Shown: in pieces, positions 7,443-17,163 of the stretch | How the letters are laid out: each line of letters starts with the position of its first letter | Position numbering within the stretch: position 1 is the first letter of the stretch | DNA from: Flavobacterium sp. A45 | GTDB lineage: Bacteria > Bacteroidota > Bacteroidia > Flavobacteriales > Flavobacteriaceae | DNA: 37,320 bases | Direction: 5' to 3' | Assembly: GCF_002001005.1 (NCBI RefSeq) | Contig: NZ_MUNX01000031.1 | Location: 1-37,320, forward strand | Made by a program: the position numbers and the translations under genes | Notes under the pieces: model-generated | Databases searched by the model: none | What the model saw: the letters and a program-made list of their open reading frames with translations, nothing else | What the model was told of the DNA's origin: nothing

Positions 7443-8696
7443 ATGAATACATCTGTAGAAGAAGAAGGCATGAAAGAGCAAGACTTGCGCAAAATGAAAA
7501 GAATTGCATTGATTCTTTTGGGATTTGCTGTGGTTCTTTTTGTAGTTGCCAATATTTATAAATTAGAATGGTTAAAAGCTTTCAGCGAGGCGGCTATGGT
7601 GGGCGGGATTGCCGATTGGTTTGCGGTGGTGGCGTTGTTCAGGCATCCACTCGGGATTCCGATTCCGCATACGGCTTTGATTCCGAGCAACAAAGATAAA
7701 ATAGGTGAGAACCTTGGGGATTTCGTTTCGGATGAGTTTTTGACTCGAGAGAAATTGGAAGTCAAAATTGAACAATTTAATGTAGCTGTAAAAGCTTCGG
7801 ATTGGCTGATGGAGGAGAAGAATGCTAGTTTAGTTGCTAATTTAATTGCGGAAAATGTGATTCCTGGCGTTTTGAAAACTATAGATGATGACCAGGTAAA
7901 GCATTTTGTGCAAACGCAATTTAGCAATAAATTGAGAAAACTGAATTTTGCCGAATGGATTGCTCTTGGTTTGGATTCATTGGCGAAAAGCGAAAAGCAA
8001 GAAGAATTGGTTACCAATGTTTTGAAAACGCTTATTGTTGAATTACAAAACAACAAGCATCTGATTGAAGAAAAAGTAAAAAGCTCCACGCCGTTTTTGT
8101 CTTTTGGCTTGGCCGATAAAAAAATAACTGAGGGCGTTTTTAACGGGCTTTACAATTTTCTGGAACAGGCAAGTCACGAGGATAGCACAATTCGAAAAAA
8201 AGTAAACGATTATGTGATGGATTTCATAACAGAACTGAAAGAGTCTCCCGAAATGCAGCAGAAAGTCAATGACTTGGTTCTTGGCTTTGCCAATAAAAAA
8301 GAAGTTCAGGATTACATCAGCGGTATTTGGGAAGAAATCAAAACGGCTATAACTCATGATTTGGTACAAAAAGAGGAATCTTCTATAAAAAAGGGCATCG
8401 CGAATATGATTCAGGGTTTTGGCAAAGGAATACAAGCTGATCAGCAGATGATGGACAAGATTAATAATTTTGTCAAAAATGATTTGCTTTCGGTGCTGAT
8501 CAATAATAAAAAAATGATTGGAGACTTGATTTCTTCTACAGTAAAAGGCTGGGACACTGATGAGGTTTCCAAAAAGTTGGAACTTGAAATAGGAAGCGAT
8601 CTTCAATACATTCGGATTAATGGAACGCTTGTTGGTGGTTTGGTCGGACTTTTGATTTATGCCGCTGAATTTGTAATGGAAAGTTTGGTGTTGTGA
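7443..8696 (+). CDS. DUF445 family membrane protein
   Basis: The 417-residue protein has an N-terminal transmembrane helix (about residues 21-42, IALILLGFAVVLFVVANIY), then the signature of the DUF445/YjiN family: EAAMVGGIADWFAVVALFRHP split as MVGGIADWFAVVALF and RHPLGIPIPHTALIP, followed by NKDKIGENLG and a long helical domain. A second transmembrane helix closes the C-terminus (NGTLVGGLVGLLIYAAEFV). It is probably an inner-membrane protein with a large helical domain on one side. Function is unknown for the family. Start at the ATG at 7443; an upstream ATG at 7422 opens only a seven-codon frame. It is followed by a strong bidirectional terminator shared with the tRNA genes. Confidence 0.9.
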   Translation: MNTSVEEEGMKEQDLRKMKRIALILLGFAVVLFVVANIYKLEWLKAFSEAAMVGGIADWFAVVALFRHPLGIPIPHTALIPSNKDKIGENLGDFVSDEFLTREKLEVKIEQFNVAVKASDWLMEEKNASLVANLIAENVIPGVLKTIDDDQVKHFVQTQFSNKLRKLNFAEWIALGLDSLAKSEKQEELVTNVLKTLIVELQNNKHLIEEKVKSSTPFLSFGLADKKITEGVFNGLYNFLEQASHEDSTIRKKVNDYVMDFITELKESPEMQQKVNDLVLGFANKKEVQDYISGIWEEIKTAITHDLVQKEESSIKKGIANMIQGFGKGIQADQQMMDKINNFVKNDLLSVLINNKKMIGDLISSTVKGWDTDEVSKKLELEIGSDLQYIRINGTLVGGLVGLLIYAAEFVMESLVL

Positions 8697-8707
8697 AGTT
8701 ATAGAAT

Positions 8708-8738
8708 AAAAAAAACCTCAAATTTTCATTTGAGGTTT
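8708..8738. terminator. Bidirectional intrinsic terminator between DUF445 and tRNA-Gly
   Basis: AACCTCAAAT (8714-8723) pairs perfectly with ATTTGAGGTT (8728-8737) across a 4-nt loop. On the minus strand the stem is followed by an eight-base T run, ideal for ending the tRNA transcript; on the plus strand a shorter T run follows for the DUF445 gene. Confidence 0.85.
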
Positions 8739-8741
8739 TGG

Positions 8742-8814
<73 letters not shown>

Positions 8815-8864
8815 ATTAATCATTAAAATTTACCCTTTACAATCAAAAAATGATTTGATCTTAG

Positions 8865-8937
<73 letters not shown>

Positions 8938-8949
8938 ATTACTGAGGTG

Positions 8950-8982
8950 CAAAGATAAATAATAAAAACAGTTATTTGCAAA
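8950..8982 (-). promoter_or_regulatory. Promoter of the tandem tRNA-Gly genes
   Basis: On the minus strand TTTG (8979-8982) is followed after 21 nt by TATCTTTG (8950-8957), an exact TAnnTTTG box. Spacing and sequence fit the Bacteroidota primary sigma consensus (TTTG, about 19-21 nt, TAnnTTTG), making this the clearest promoter in the window. Confidence 0.8.
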
Positions 8983-9073
8983 TTTTTTTTTGAAAAATAA
9001 ATCGACATTTCTTATTCCGGTTTACAACCGTTTTAAAATTAAAATGTTATACTTTTATTTTTTTTAAAAGACT

Positions 9074-9520
9074 ATGCAAAACATCAAAAAAATAACTGAT
9101 TTAGAGACCTATTCAGTGAGAAATACTGTTCTTAGAAAGGGAAAGCCAATTGAAACTTGTCGTTTTGATGGCGATGATTTGCCTTCAACTAGACATTTTG
9201 GGTATTACCGGAATGATGATTTGGTTGGAATTATATCACTATTTAAAGTCAATAGTAACAGTTTTGCATCAGATGAGCAATACCAAATTCGTGGAATGGC
9301 CGTTGTGGAATTGCATCAAAAAAAAGGAATCGGAGAATTACTGGTTAGGTATTGTGAAGTGTATTGTAAAAAACTGCAATCCGATTTAATTTGGTTTAAT
9401 GCCAGAACAGCTGCGGTAGGCTTTTATGAAAAATTAGGTTATGCCAAAGTTGGAACGGCTTTTGAAATCAAAGATGTAGGGGAACATTATTTAATGGCAA
9501 AAAGTATAAGGAATGAATAA
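9074..9520 (+). CDS. GNAT family N-acetyltransferase
   Basis: This 148-residue single-domain protein shows the GNAT acetyl-CoA site: RGMAVVELHQKKGIG at residues 73-87 (motif A, Q/R-x-x-G-x-G/A variant QKKGIG) and motif B around NARTAAVGFYEKLGY (109-123). GNAT enzymes transfer an acetyl group from acetyl-CoA to an amine; the substrate cannot be told from sequence. ATG at 9074 follows an AT-rich leader. Its last 8 nt overlap the start of the downstream L,D-transpeptidase gene, so the two are probably translationally coupled, though nothing links their functions directly. Confidence 0.9.
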   Translation: MQNIKKITDLETYSVRNTVLRKGKPIETCRFDGDDLPSTRHFGYYRNDDLVGIISLFKVNSNSFASDEQYQIRGMAVVELHQKKGIGELLVRYCEVYCKKLQSDLIWFNARTAAVGFYEKLGYAKVGTAFEIKDVGEHYLMAKSIRNE

Positions 9521-11090
9521 GTTTTGTTTTTTTATTGTCTTGACAGTTTTACTAAGTTGCAAAAAAGAGCCTATTCTAAATTTGGATTCTTTTAAAATAT
9601 CGGACCCTACAGACAAAGAAGGGGAAGTTATTGAGATTGACACCGTATTGATCGCAGCTTTTAAAAGTAAGTCACTCATTGATTTTTATAAAGCCAGAGA
9701 GAATGAAACCGTTTGGCAATCTGAAAAAAACAGAAAAATAATTCTTGAAACTATTAGGAAATGTGAAGACGAAGGATTGAATCCCTCGGATTACAATGTT
9801 GTGAAATTAGAAAGTTTTGAAAAAAAATTTAGTGAATTAGACGAAGAGGAACTCATCGACTATGATTTGCAGCTTACTTATAATTTTGAAAAATACCTTA
9901 AACATCTTCATAACGGAAAGCTTAACCCTAGAAAACTATACAATGATTGGGACTTACGTATAGATGAGCTCGATACAAAATCTATTCTGAATAATGCTTT
10001 GGAAAAAGATTCTCTCATGGGTGAAATCGAAAAATGCCGACCAAAAGCATTGACTTACGGAAAATTAATAAAAGCTTTGGAACTCATTAACGAATTTCCA
10101 GAAGACAAAACGCAGCCAATTGTTAGCGAAGACAAAATAGAACACAATCAAAAGCATCGGGAAATAATCAACATCAAAAAGAAATTAATCTACTGGAAAG
10201 ATTTGAAAAGTAATGACAGTCTTACTTCTACATACGATGATGAAACCTTTGAAGCAGTCAAAAAATTTCAAACTCGACATGGTTTGATTTCAGATGGTGT
10301 AATTGGTAAAAGTACCAAGACCGCATTTAATTTTACCAAAGAAGAGAGAAAGCATCAAATCATAGTTAATCTGGAACGCTGGAGATGGTTCTCCAAATCA
10401 TTTGCTCCAAATTATGTTCTAATTAACATTCCAGATTACAGCTTAAATGTAGTTGAAAACCAAAACATTACTATGACTAAACGCATAGTTGTGGGAAAAA
10501 TTAAAAGAGAAACACCAATACTGACTTCAATGTTACAGACGATTGTTTTCAATCCTACTTGGACTGTACCGCCTACTATTTTGAAAGAAGATTATATTCC
10601 TGAATTAATTAAAGATAGGAACTATCTAAAAAACAAGGGGATTGGGATTTATAAATCGGATAGTATTGAGATTGATCCATCAAAATGGGATAAAAATCGC
10701 CCTAGAGGATATCGATATGTGCAAAAGCCAGGTAAATACAATGCTCTGGGAGTTGTCAAAATTAATTTTCCCAATAGATACAGCGTTTATTTGCATGACA
10801 CGAATCATCGCAATTTGTTTGAACGAAACAGGCGTTCCTTGAGTTCAGGTTGTGTGCGTATTGAAGAGCCTTTGGAATTGGTTCGGCTTTTATTAGATGA
10901 TCCAAAGAAATATTCCAGAGAAAAAATGGATTCTATCGTTTCGACCAGAAAGACACTTTTTATAGGGATAACGAAACGCTATGCCATTTATCAATGGTAC
11001 TGGACGGCATGGAGTGAAAACGAAAAATTGATTTTTAGAGAGGATATCTATAATTTGGATTCCGATCTTTATGCTCAATTACGAAATTAG
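9513..11090 (+). CDS. L,D-transpeptidase lipoprotein (YcbB/LdtD-like)
   Basis: At 525 residues this is a large L,D-transpeptidase. MNKFCFFIVLTVLLSC ends in a lipobox with Cys16, so the protein should be lipid-anchored. A scaffold region (about 50-210) is followed by a peptidoglycan-binding domain (FEAVKKFQTRHGLISDG, GKSTKTAF, about 247-275) and a YkuD catalytic domain from about 285. The catalytic segment is YLHDTNHRN near 427 and SLSSGCVRIEEP with Cys about 447, giving the H-to-SxGCxR arrangement. The enzyme forms 3-3 (or protein) cross-links in peptidoglycan in the periplasm. It overlaps the GNAT gene by 8 nt at its start and the opposite-strand transpeptidase by 12 nt at its end. Confidence 0.93.
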   Translation: MNKFCFFIVLTVLLSCKKEPILNLDSFKISDPTDKEGEVIEIDTVLIAAFKSKSLIDFYKARENETVWQSEKNRKIILETIRKCEDEGLNPSDYNVVKLESFEKKFSELDEEELIDYDLQLTYNFEKYLKHLHNGKLNPRKLYNDWDLRIDELDTKSILNNALEKDSLMGEIEKCRPKALTYGKLIKALELINEFPEDKTQPIVSEDKIEHNQKHREIINIKKKLIYWKDLKSNDSLTSTYDDETFEAVKKFQTRHGLISDGVIGKSTKTAFNFTKEERKHQIIVNLERWRWFSKSFAPNYVLINIPDYSLNVVENQNITMTKRIVVGKIKRETPILTSMLQTIVFNPTWTVPPTILKEDYIPELIKDRNYLKNKGIGIYKSDSIEIDPSKWDKNRPRGYRYVQKPGKYNALGVVKINFPNRYSVYLHDTNHRNLFERNRRSLSSGCVRIEEPLELVRLLLDDPKKYSREKMDSIVSTRKTLFIGITKRYAIYQWYWTAWSENEKLIFREDIYNLDSDLYAQLRN

Positions 11091-11804
11091 TTTGGGTTGT
11101 TTTGAATTGTTTATGGAAGGATGATAAATGTATAAACACGATTGGCCTTTTATTGTCGAAATAATTTCTGAAGCGAATTCCTGTGGGACTGCTGGACATC
11201 CCAGACTTCTCCCTAATCGTTTGTTGGATCTTATAAAGGATTCCGAAACATAATCGGCGCCGTGAATTACAACAGCTCTTTTGCGAGCGTAATCATTAAG
11301 ACCTTTTTCTAAACCATCCAGTTTTAGTGAAATGCCATGTTTTCCATTATAAACTTCTCCAGTGGCATAAAAACCCAAGCTGCTTTTGAATGATTCTGGG
11401 ATGTTGGAGAAATTATTTGCAAACTCATCGCCTGTATTTCTTCCGTGGGCAACCAAAGATTGAAGTATTATCTCATTGGTAGCTAAATTAATAATCCAAA
11501 GCCGTTTTGTATTAGACGATAAACTAAAATCAACCAAGGTCAATATGTCTTTTTTGATTAATCCTTTTTCTTTTAATTCGTAAAAACCTTTCAGTGCTTC
11601 GGCAAAGCATTCCTGTTTTGGCAGATCAAATTGATTGGTTTGTAGTGAATTATAGGTTAGTTGAATCTTGCTGTCAATACTTGAAATAACTTTTGAAACA
11701 ACGGTTTTGTTTATAGTTAGTTTTTTAGGAGTATTTGTTGTTTTGCCATTAAATGATAATGAGGCAAACAAATAAAAGGTAGAAATAAAAATATTATAAA
11801 TCAT
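11079..11804 (-). CDS. Murein L,D-transpeptidase catalytic domain protein (YkuD_2 family)
   Basis: The 241-residue protein has an N-terminal hydrophobic segment (MIYNIFISTFYLFASLSF) that likely directs export. Its C-terminal half matches the YkuD_2 family: SLVAHGRNTGDEFANNFSN near 116-134, GLNDYARKRAVVIHGADYVS with His181, and GRSLGCPAVP with Cys203 as the predicted nucleophile. YkuD_2 is a compact variant of the L,D-transpeptidase fold, acting on cell-wall peptides. It converges with the large L,D-transpeptidase gene and the two coding regions share 12 bp. Neighbouring transpeptidases of two subfamilies suggest a common peptidoglycan role. Confidence 0.88.
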   Translation of the reverse strand: MIYNIFISTFYLFASLSFNGKTTNTPKKLTINKTVVSKVISSIDSKIQLTYNSLQTNQFDLPKQECFAEALKGFYELKEKGLIKKDILTLVDFSLSSNTKRLWIINLATNEIILQSLVAHGRNTGDEFANNFSNIPESFKSSLGFYATGEVYNGKHGISLKLDGLEKGLNDYARKRAVVIHGADYVSESFIRSNKRLGRSLGCPAVPQEFASEIISTIKGQSCLYIYHPSINNSKQPKLIS

Positions 11805-11964
11805 TGTGTGTCATTTTGTTATACAATCATTTGGGGATTGCAAATATATAAACAATTACTACTCGAAGAAATAAAAATAGTATTTTAACGGTTATTTTTA
11901 ACATTTAATCGATTTTTTTTTGCAAAAAAACAACTTCTGTCAGTTTTTTATTAAAATATTATCT

Positions 11965-11972
11965 TATTTTTG
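11965..11972 (+). promoter_or_regulatory. Putative -7 promoter element for the first DUF5916 gene
   Basis: TATTTTTG, an exact TAnnTTTG box, lies 20 nt upstream of the ATG at 11993. No -33 TTTG at normal spacing. Confidence 0.45.
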
Positions 11973-11992
11973 TTTAAAATCAACAGTTTTTT

Positions 11993-14386
11993 ATGACAAT
12001 AATTAGAAGTAGTATTGTTTTTTTCATAATTTTTTGTACAAGTCTAGTATATAGCCAAAAAAAAATACTTAATACGAAGTCTATTACAACTAAGATTTCT
12101 ATTGATGGTAAAATAATGGAGGATGCTTGGAATTCAACCGAAATCGCAACTGATTTTGTTATGTACCAGCCAGATAACGGCAAGCCAATAAGTGAAAACA
12201 AAAAAACAGAAGTAAGAGTGCTTTATGATAATGACGCAATTTACATCGCTGCCACATTATACGATGAAGACCCCAGCAAAATAAAAAAGGAGATCACCAA
12301 CAGAGACAGTTTTGGGGTAACCGATTATTTTTCTGTATTTATTAATGGGTTTAATGACGGGCAACAGGATTTTAGATTTTATGTAACTGCTGCAGGAGTA
12401 CAATTAGATTGCATCGCTACCGAAGATTACAAAGATTTTTCTTGGGATGCCATTTGGGACAGTAAAACAGTGATGACCGATAAAGGTTGGACAGTAGAAA
12501 TGAAAATCCCTTATGCAGCAATTCGTTTCTCAAATTCCAGTAAGCAAACCTGGGGCATAAACTTCCTCAGAAATATAGAACGAGATGTACAAGTATATTC
12601 ATGGAACCGAATTGATACTAAGATTGGAGCAGAGCTTACTCAAAATGGGCTGTTGGAAGGAATTGAAAATATCAAAACGCCAACTCGATTATTTTTTATT
12701 CCTTACGGTTCCTTTTACTACCAAAAAGATGATTTTCAGTCGGATAATACATTTAAAGGAGGGCTTGATATTAAATACGGAATAAATGATGCTTTTACGC
12801 TTGATGCGATTTTGGTGCCAGATTTTGGCCAAACCAAGTTTGATAATGCCATATTGAATCTCGAACCGTTCGAACAAAAACTGGACGAAAACAGACCTTT
12901 TTTCACAGAAGGAACCGAGCTTTTTTCTAAAGGGAATCTTTTTTATTCCAGAAGAATTGGTGGATTCCCCAGTTCAGACCCAACGGTTGAAGAAAATGAG
13001 GAAATTACGGATTATCCAAGTACTGTAGATTTGCTAAACGCAATCAAAATTTCGGGACGAACCAAAAAAGGTTTGGGAATAGGTTTTTTGAATGCTGTTA
13101 CCGAAAAAACATATGCAACTATAAAAGACACCGTAGCTGGGACTGCCAGAAAGGAAGTTATAGAACCGCTTGCAAATTATAATATACTTGTTTTGGATCA
13201 ACGGTTTAATCAAAATTCATCTGTAACGTTTATCAATACCAGTACGATTCGAAACGGTAGTTTTAGGGATGCCAATGTTTCTGGACTTTTATTCGATTTG
13301 AACACTAAGAAAAATAACTATAGTCTGAATGGAGATTTTAAATACAGTACAGTAAATACATTTGAAGATTATGATGGTTATAAAACGTCCTTGAATTTTC
13401 AAAAAACAAGTGGTAAAATACGTTTTGAACTTTCAGGGAAATACATTTCCGAAGATTATGATGTCAACGATTTAGGGATAATTTTTTATACCAATTATCA
13501 TGCGGCTTACGCCAATGCAAGCTACAGGATTCTGAATCCTACTTCGGTTTTTAATACCTTCAAAGTGTTGCAGGAAGCTAGTTTGGAAATACAAAATACA
13601 ACAGGGAAAATTCAGGATAATTATCTGAGAACAACTATAGGAGCCTCATCTTTAAAAAATACCTATTATGAATTTTCTTTGCTTTATACTCCTCAGGCTA
13701 CTTTTGATTTTTATGAACCGCGTGTTTATGGGCGTTATGTTTATGTTCCAAAAAGAGTGTCTTCGTATTTTGGATTCGAATTGAACAGGAATCACACTTT
13801 TACGGTTGACGCCACTACTTCATTTGTGAAATATGATGAGGAAAACAGACAAACATATAGTATTTACATCAATCCAAAGTACCGATTCAGTAATCAGCTT
13901 TCATTAGAATATGCTTTAGAGTACACTACCAAAAGAAATGACAGAGGTCGTGTTGGGTATGATAACTCGGGGATTGTATTTGCCGAAAGAAACCGAGAAA
14001 TCCTTCAAAATACACTTACCGGTAAATTTGCTATTACCAATAGAATGGCATTAAATCTTGATGTTCGTTATTATTGGTCTTATGCAGATAATCATGAATT
14101 CTTTACGCTGCAGGATGATGGTTATTTGACTCCAAATCCTGATTATAACCTTAACAAAAACAGAAATTTTAATTCTTGGAACTTTGACTTATCCTATTCA
14201 TGGTGGTTTGCTCCCGGAAGCGAAATGATTATCCTGTACCGTAATTATGCTTTGGAAGAAACCAATCAAGTTGAGAAAGATCTTTCAACCAACTTGTCAA
14301 ATATTTTCAATAGTAATTTGACCAATATTTTTTCTGTAAGTGTCCGCTATTATATTGATTATAACTCTGTTAAAAATAAATTGTAA
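11993..14386 (+). CDS. DUF5916 outer-membrane protein with CBM9-like N-terminal domain, copy 1
   Basis: The 797-residue protein has a signal peptide cleaved near VYSQ. An N-terminal carbohydrate-binding-family-9-like beta domain (about 25-215) shows ISIDGKIMEDAW, YIAATLYDEDP, and IWDSKTVMTDKGWTVEMKIP. The DUF5916 region from about 225 has GGLDIKYGINDAFTLDAILVPDFGQTK, split here as GGLDIKYGIND near 254 and LVPDFGQTK near 275, then ENRPFFTEGTELFSKGNLFYSRRIGG near 299. The rest alternates aromatic and polar residues with many YxYxF-type strands, ending SVSVRYYIDYN, as expected of an outer-membrane barrel. Function is unknown. A paralogue follows 130 bp downstream on the same strand. Confidence 0.88.
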   Translation: MTIIRSSIVFFIIFCTSLVYSQKKILNTKSITTKISIDGKIMEDAWNSTEIATDFVMYQPDNGKPISENKKTEVRVLYDNDAIYIAATLYDEDPSKIKKEITNRDSFGVTDYFSVFINGFNDGQQDFRFYVTAAGVQLDCIATEDYKDFSWDAIWDSKTVMTDKGWTVEMKIPYAAIRFSNSSKQTWGINFLRNIERDVQVYSWNRIDTKIGAELTQNGLLEGIENIKTPTRLFFIPYGSFYYQKDDFQSDNTFKGGLDIKYGINDAFTLDAILVPDFGQTKFDNAILNLEPFEQKLDENRPFFTEGTELFSKGNLFYSRRIGGFPSSDPTVEENEEITDYPSTVDLLNAIKISGRTKKGLGIGFLNAVTEKTYATIKDTVAGTARKEVIEPLANYNILVLDQRFNQNSSVTFINTSTIRNGSFRDANVSGLLFDLNTKKNNYSLNGDFKYSTVNTFEDYDGYKTSLNFQKTSGKIRFELSGKYISEDYDVNDLGIIFYTNYHAAYANASYRILNPTSVFNTFKVLQEASLEIQNTTGKIQDNYLRTTIGASSLKNTYYEFSLLYTPQATFDFYEPRVYGRYVYVPKRVSSYFGFELNRNHTFTVDATTSFVKYDEENRQTYSIYINPKYRFSNQLSLEYALEYTTKRNDRGRVGYDNSGIVFAERNREILQNTLTGKFAITNRMALNLDVRYYWSYADNHEFFTLQDDGYLTPNPDYNLNKNRNFNSWNFDLSYSWWFAPGSEMIILYRNYALEETNQVEKDLSTNLSNIFNSNLTNIFSVSVRYYIDYNSVKNKL

Positions 14387-14516
14387 TCTTTTTTTGTGAA
14401 ACTGTAACATAAACAGTAATCGATAGTCTATTGAAGCAACAATGTATTAAATTCAAATTTTAGAACTAGTTTAGAATCTGATTTGATATTCTTGAGTTTC
14501 TAAAATTATCGTTTAC

Positions 14517-16934
14517 ATGAAAAAGTATTATTTCTTCTGTTTTCTTCTGTTCTCTGCTTTGATGTATAGTCAAAAGAAATCGTTACAAACAAAATTTACT
14601 ACCGAAAAAATAATATTGGATGGGAAATTGGATGAAACAATTTGGCAATCGGTTCCTATTGCCACTGATTTTATAATGTTTCAACCCGATAACGGAAAAG
14701 TTGTAGCTGAAAATAAAAGAACCGAAGTTCGAGTGTTGTATGATAATGAGGCGATTTATATTGGCGCTTTGATGTATGACGATGAGCCTAGCAAAATTCT
14801 AAAGGAAATTAATAAGAGAGACGATTTTGGAACAGCTGATTTTTTTGGTGTTTTCATTAATGGTTATAATGATGGTCAGCAAAATTTTCAGTTTTTTGTA
14901 AATGCTGCAGACGGTCAGGCCGATTGTTTAGCAACAGACAGTAATGGGGAAGACTATTCTTGGGATGCGGTTTGGGACAGTAAAGCGGTTATTACCTCTT
15001 TTGGTTGGGTGGTTGAAATGCGTATTCCTTATGCTGCTTTGCGATTTTCGAGCGAAAGCAAACAAACTTGGGGCGTTAATTTTTTTAGAGAAATACGAAG
15101 AGACCGCCAGAAATATTCATGGAATTTAATCGATACCAAAATAGGTACATTTACCCAACAGAACGGAACGGTTGAGGGAATTGAAAATATAAAAACACCA
15201 ACTAGGCTTTTCTTTTTGCCGTATGCTTCTTTTTATACCTATGCCAATGCGGATCAAAAAACCTATGGGGAATTAAAAGGTGGTTTGGATATTAAATATG
15301 GAATAAACGATGCTTTTACTTTGGATGCCATGCTTATACCGGATTTTGGACAAACAAAATACGATGACCGAATCCTAAATTTATCTCCTTTTGAACAGCA
15401 ATTCAATGAAAATCGAGCCTTTTTTACAGAGGGTACTGATTTGTTTAGCAAAGGAAACCTTTTTTATTCTCGAAGAATCGGTGGTCCACCGTCTCATAGT
15501 CCAGAGACTGAAAATAATGAAATAGTTACTGAAAATCCTGCGAGTGTTGATTTGTACAATGCAACTAAAATTTCGGGCAGAACAAAAGGCGGACTCGGAA
15601 TTGGGTACCTCAATGCGATTACCCAAAAAACATATGCGACTATTAAAGACACAATCACGCAAGAAATGCGTCGTGTTTTGGTTGAGCCTTTGACAAATTA
15701 TAATGTTCTGGTTTTTGATCAGCGTTTTCGCAAAAATTCTTCGGCAACTTTCGTAAACACTAATGTTACCAGAAACGGTTCGTTCAGAGACGGGAATGTA
15801 TCGGCATTGGTTTGGGATTTGAACACTGCCAAAAACACTTATAATTTATCTGGAAATTTTAAATACAGTTATGTAAACGAAGTTGAAGAAATTAAGAAAG
15901 GAATCAATACCTTATTGAGTTTTGCTGAAACTAGTGGAAAATATCGCTACTATTTAGAAACCAATATGATTACAAAAGATTTCGACAACAACGATTTGGG
16001 AATTAACTTTGAAACCAATTATTATAGTTTTTACGGAAACACCAGTTATCGAATTCTTAATCCAACCAAGATTTTTAATTCTTTTAACACCAATATTAAT
16101 GCATATACCCAATTTCAAAAAGAAACAGGAAAATTGCAGTCAGACCAAATCAATCTGAATGTTAATTCAACCACAAAAAAGAATTACTATTATGGTTTTG
16201 GACTGGAATATCGTCCTGTTGAAACCTACAATTACTATGAACCGAGAAGACAAGGACGTTACAGTATAGATCCAACCCGCTTTGGAGGCTGGTTTTCGCT
16301 TTCTACCAATTACAACCACAAATTTGCCATTGATTTTAATCCATCTTTTGCAGTGTTAAATGAAACACAAAGAAGGTCGTATGGGTTTTATTTGAGTCCG
16401 AGATACCGATTCAATGACCGCTTAGCTTTAAATTATGAATTCAATTTTTTCCGTCAAAATAATAACAAAGGCTATGTTGATAATGGTTCCAATAATAGTG
16501 CTTTGCCTCCGGACGCTATAATTTATGCCAACCGAAACGTCATCAATTACACCAATAATCTTAATGGGAAGTATTCACTGAGTAGTAAAATGAATTTTGA
16601 TATTTCTGCCCGTTATTATTGGTCATATACGGAAAACAAAGACTTTTATGAATTGAAAGAGAATGGAAGGCTCAGTCCTTATGTTGGTTATACCGATAAC
16701 AAAAACCAAAATCTGATTACATGGAATTTGGATGTGTCTTATAATTGGTGGTTTGCGCCCGGAAGTCAGTTGACCATTTTGTACCGAAGCAACGCAGCAA
16801 AATATGATAATTTAATCAATAAAGATTTTGGGAACAACTATACTAGTTTGATGAATAATGAAGATCTAAGTCATGTTATTTCCGTTAGCGTAAAATATTT
16901 CATTGACTACAATCAAGTCAAAAATGTTTTCTAA
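14517..16934 (+). CDS. DUF5916 outer-membrane protein with CBM9-like N-terminal domain, copy 2
   Basis: The 805-residue paralogue of the preceding gene has the same order of parts: signal peptide ending MYSQ, CBM9-like domain (IILDGKLDETIW, YIGALMYDDEP, VWDSKAVITSFGWVVEMRIP), the DUF5916 block with MLIPDFGQTKYDD near 280 and FFTEGTDLFSKGNLFYSRRIGG near 305, and a long predicted barrel ending SVSVKYFIDYN. Both copies close with YSWWFAPGS or YNWWFAPGS followed by a predicted last strand. The N-terminal two-thirds are close to copy 1 and the barrel regions are more divergent. No role is established. Transcription ends at the hairpin at 16997-17041. Confidence 0.88.
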   Translation: MKKYYFFCFLLFSALMYSQKKSLQTKFTTEKIILDGKLDETIWQSVPIATDFIMFQPDNGKVVAENKRTEVRVLYDNEAIYIGALMYDDEPSKILKEINKRDDFGTADFFGVFINGYNDGQQNFQFFVNAADGQADCLATDSNGEDYSWDAVWDSKAVITSFGWVVEMRIPYAALRFSSESKQTWGVNFFREIRRDRQKYSWNLIDTKIGTFTQQNGTVEGIENIKTPTRLFFLPYASFYTYANADQKTYGELKGGLDIKYGINDAFTLDAMLIPDFGQTKYDDRILNLSPFEQQFNENRAFFTEGTDLFSKGNLFYSRRIGGPPSHSPETENNEIVTENPASVDLYNATKISGRTKGGLGIGYLNAITQKTYATIKDTITQEMRRVLVEPLTNYNVLVFDQRFRKNSSATFVNTNVTRNGSFRDGNVSALVWDLNTAKNTYNLSGNFKYSYVNEVEEIKKGINTLLSFAETSGKYRYYLETNMITKDFDNNDLGINFETNYYSFYGNTSYRILNPTKIFNSFNTNINAYTQFQKETGKLQSDQINLNVNSTTKKNYYYGFGLEYRPVETYNYYEPRRQGRYSIDPTRFGGWFSLSTNYNHKFAIDFNPSFAVLNETQRRSYGFYLSPRYRFNDRLALNYEFNFFRQNNNKGYVDNGSNNSALPPDAIIYANRNVINYTNNLNGKYSLSSKMNFDISARYYWSYTENKDFYELKENGRLSPYVGYTDNKNQNLITWNLDVSYNWWFAPGSQLTILYRSNAAKYDNLINKDFGNNYTSLMNNEDLSHVISVSVKYFIDYNQVKNVF

Positions 16935-16996
16935 CGAAAGTCTGGATTAGTAAATTTTCTATTCAAAAATCATTTCATTTTAGAGGATAAAAATCT

Positions 16997-17041
16997 CCTC
17001 AAAAAAACCGTTTTACAGACTGTTTTTTTGAGGATTTTTTT
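16997..17041 (+). terminator. Intrinsic terminator after the DUF5916 pair
   Basis: CCTCAAAAAAAC (16997-17008) pairs with GTTTTTTTGAGG (17022-17033), followed directly by ATTTTTTTT. It lies 63 nt past the stop codon of copy 2 and insulates gpmI. Confidence 0.85.
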
Positions 17042-17155
17042 TGCACTTTTTTTAGAAAAACTCACTTTTTGCAACACAATTTTAAGTATTTGTTGTACTT
17101 CTCTTTTTTATGTATAATAGTGGTTTTGACTCACTTCTATTTTTTGCGAAAGGGT

Positions 17156-17163
17156 TATCTTTG
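17156..17163 (+). promoter_or_regulatory. -7 promoter element of gpmI
   Basis: TATCTTTG, an exact match to TAnnTTTG, sits 16 nt upstream of the ATG at 17180. Its position argues that translation starts at 17180 and not at the in-frame ATG at 17069, which would lie upstream of the promoter. Confidence 0.65.

Noticed and set aside
7556..8606. Long open frames on the minus strand opposite the DUF445 gene (177 and 187 codons)
   Set aside because: They are antisense to a well-recognised family and show no independent motif or start signal; shadows of the codon use of the plus-strand gene.
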